Positions 62,997-64,000 of a stretch of DNA of 64,000 bases are shown piece after piece; position 1 is the first letter of the stretch; the number at the start of each line of letters is the position of its first letter. Position numbers and translations under genes: made by a program. The notes under the pieces were generated by a model that had not been told where the DNA came from, made no database searches, and saw nothing but the letters and a program-made list of their open reading frames with translations. Origin of the DNA: Psychrobacter sp. Cmf 22.2 (GTDB taxonomy: Bacteria; Pseudomonadota; Gammaproteobacteria; Pseudomonadales; Moraxellaceae); NCBI RefSeq assembly GCF_001921745.1, contig NZ_MRYA01000002.1, forward strand, positions 62,001 to 126,000, in the 5' to 3' direction.

Positions 62997-63830
62997 ATGG
63001 AACGCCAAAACAAACAACCTTATCTCTCGCATCAACCTGATGCTCATGGTCATATTCACTATAGTGATGATGAGCATGCCATGTGGCAAGCGCTCCTTGA
63101 GCGTCAAGCCGAGCAAATACCCAATCGTGCTTGCACAGCATATCTAGATGGACTTAAAAAGCTCAATCTACCGTCGGATCGTATTCCACAATTACATGTT
63201 ATTGATGAAGTGTTGCAAGCGGCCACAGGTTGGCAAACGGCCGCCGTACCAGCTTTAATTAGCTTTGGTAAGTTCTTCACACTCTTAGCCAACAAATCTT
63301 TCCCCGTTGCGACCTTTATCCGCCGTTTTGATGACATGGACTATATAGAAGAACCGGATATCTTTCACGAGATTGTCGGGCACTGTCCGCTACTGACTCA
63401 TCCTGCATTTGCTACTTTTAATGAAACTTATGGCAAGCTTGGGCTTAATGCTAGTAAAGAAGAAAGGCTATTTTTAGCACGCCTTTATTGGTTTACTATT
63501 GAGTTTGGCTTGGTCGGGCACACGAGAGATACTCGCCGAATTTATGGTGGTGGCATCTTAAGCTCCCCTTATGAAACTATTTATGCCCTCAATGATGAGA
63601 CTCAAAATCAATCAGATCATCAATCCCATCATCAGCCTGAGCATCGAGCTTTCGATTTACTAGATGTGTTACGTACCCCTTATCGTATCGATCATATTCA
63701 GCCTATCTACTATGTCATTGACGATTTGGATACGCTGTTTGACATCGTAAATAGCGATATTATGGGCGTGGTCAAGCAAGCGATGTCGCTTGGAATGTTT
63801 GAGCCAACCTATAAAGTCGAAACCAGTTAA
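62997..63830 (+). CDS. phhA: Phenylalanine-4-hydroxylase
   Basis: A 277-residue monomer-type bacterial enzyme that hydroxylates phenylalanine to tyrosine with tetrahydropterin. Iron ligands are His124, His129 (FHEIVGHCPLLTH) and Glu169 (FTIEFGL). The segment DETQNQSDHQSHHQPEHR (about 200-220) is a polar insertion between core elements. It is followed after about 150 bases by the start of another gene on the same strand, where phhB often lies. Confidence 0.94.
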   Translation: MERQNKQPYLSHQPDAHGHIHYSDDEHAMWQALLERQAEQIPNRACTAYLDGLKKLNLPSDRIPQLHVIDEVLQAATGWQTAAVPALISFGKFFTLLANKSFPVATFIRRFDDMDYIEEPDIFHEIVGHCPLLTHPAFATFNETYGKLGLNASKEERLFLARLYWFTIEFGLVGHTRDTRRIYGGGILSSPYETIYALNDETQNQSDHQSHHQPEHRAFDLLDVLRTPYRIDHIQPIYYVIDDLDTLFDIVNSDIMGVVKQAMSLGMFEPTYKVETS

Positions 63831-63984
63831 TTGCTTAATCAATTGACTGTTTAATCAACTGATCATTAAAGAAAGTGATAGCTTAATTAAGAACACTTAA
63901 ACATTGTCTGCTTAAATAAACAATCACGTCAACATGGACGTACATTTAACAACAACTCAATAGTTAAAATAAAAGGAATTTACT

Positions 63985-64000
63985 ATGACTGAGCATCTAC
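63985..64000 (+). CDS. Start of a further gene, cut by the window end
   Basis: ATG at 63985 follows AAAGGAATTTACT, a strong ribosome site, and opens Met-Thr-Glu-His-Leu before the sequence ends. A pterin-4a-carbinolamine dehydratase (phhB) would be a natural neighbour for phhA, but nothing in five codons can show it. Confidence 0.45.

Noticed and set aside
63840..63960. TTAATCAA-rich stretch after phhA as an attachment site or operator
   Set aside because: The repeats are short, irregular and AT-rich, and no integrase or clear dyad is near.

Overview
The window reads as a chromosomal segment of a moderate-GC gammaproteobacterium of the Moraxellaceae. Psychrobacter is the best guess, from the protein style, the AT-rich spacers and the Acinetobacter-like cat/ben gene set; no database search was possible. 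No tRNA, rRNA, CRISPR array, prophage or intact transposase gene was seen.

Layout. 1-3.1 kb: end of a thiamine-diphosphate decarboxylase (AruI-like) and a YjiH-type membrane protein. 3.1-8.0 kb: GlxA/AraC-type regulator divergent from a large acyl-CoA dehydrogenase and two SDR genes. 8.0-8.5 kb: terminator and a 170-bp palindromic MITE-like element. 8.5-14.4 kb: amine utilisation block (exported copper amine oxidase, aldehyde dehydrogenase, acetylpolyamine amidohydrolase-like deacetylase) and a small TPR-like protein. 14.4-17.3 kb: succinyl-CoA/acetate CoA-transferase and a YihG-like acyltransferase. 17.5-24.9 kb: type I restriction-modification operon hsdM-hsdS-(membrane coiled-coil protein)-hsdR followed by two tiny membrane proteins. 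25-28.9 kb: ArfB, cupin, crotonase, and a divergent VOC/LysR pair bracketed by a 47-bp direct repeat that forms terminators.

29.2-45.6 kb is the centrepiece: a same-strand run catB-catC-catA-benABCD-benE-pcaI-pcaJ-pcaF-pcaD-hipO-aahS, divergent from a CatM/BenM-type LysR gene. It encodes hippurate hydrolysis, two benzoate uptake systems, benzoate to catechol, ortho cleavage, and 3-oxoadipate to succinyl-CoA plus acetyl-CoA. Matching ATAC-N7-GTAT operators sit at both ends of the cluster (44599 and 30632).

45.7-48.3 kb: glycerate kinase and GntP permease. 48.5-51.2 kb: cobT-cobS-cobC-like cobalamin assembly genes. 51.2-56.7 kb: a ynjBCD(F)-like ABC transporter and phosphatidyltransferase set with a sterol desaturase. 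56.9-59.0 kb: TVP38-FAD oxidoreductase fusion. 59.3-64 kb: aromatic aminotransferase, LysR regulator, hppD and phhA, a route from phenylalanine through tyrosine to homogentisate.

A structural theme runs through the window: nine copies (eight full, one half) of a 70-80 bp intergenic palindrome whose terminal stems differ in sequence but stay base-paired. This is the strongest candidate for an undescribed element, followed by the membrane coiled-coil protein embedded in the type I RM operon.
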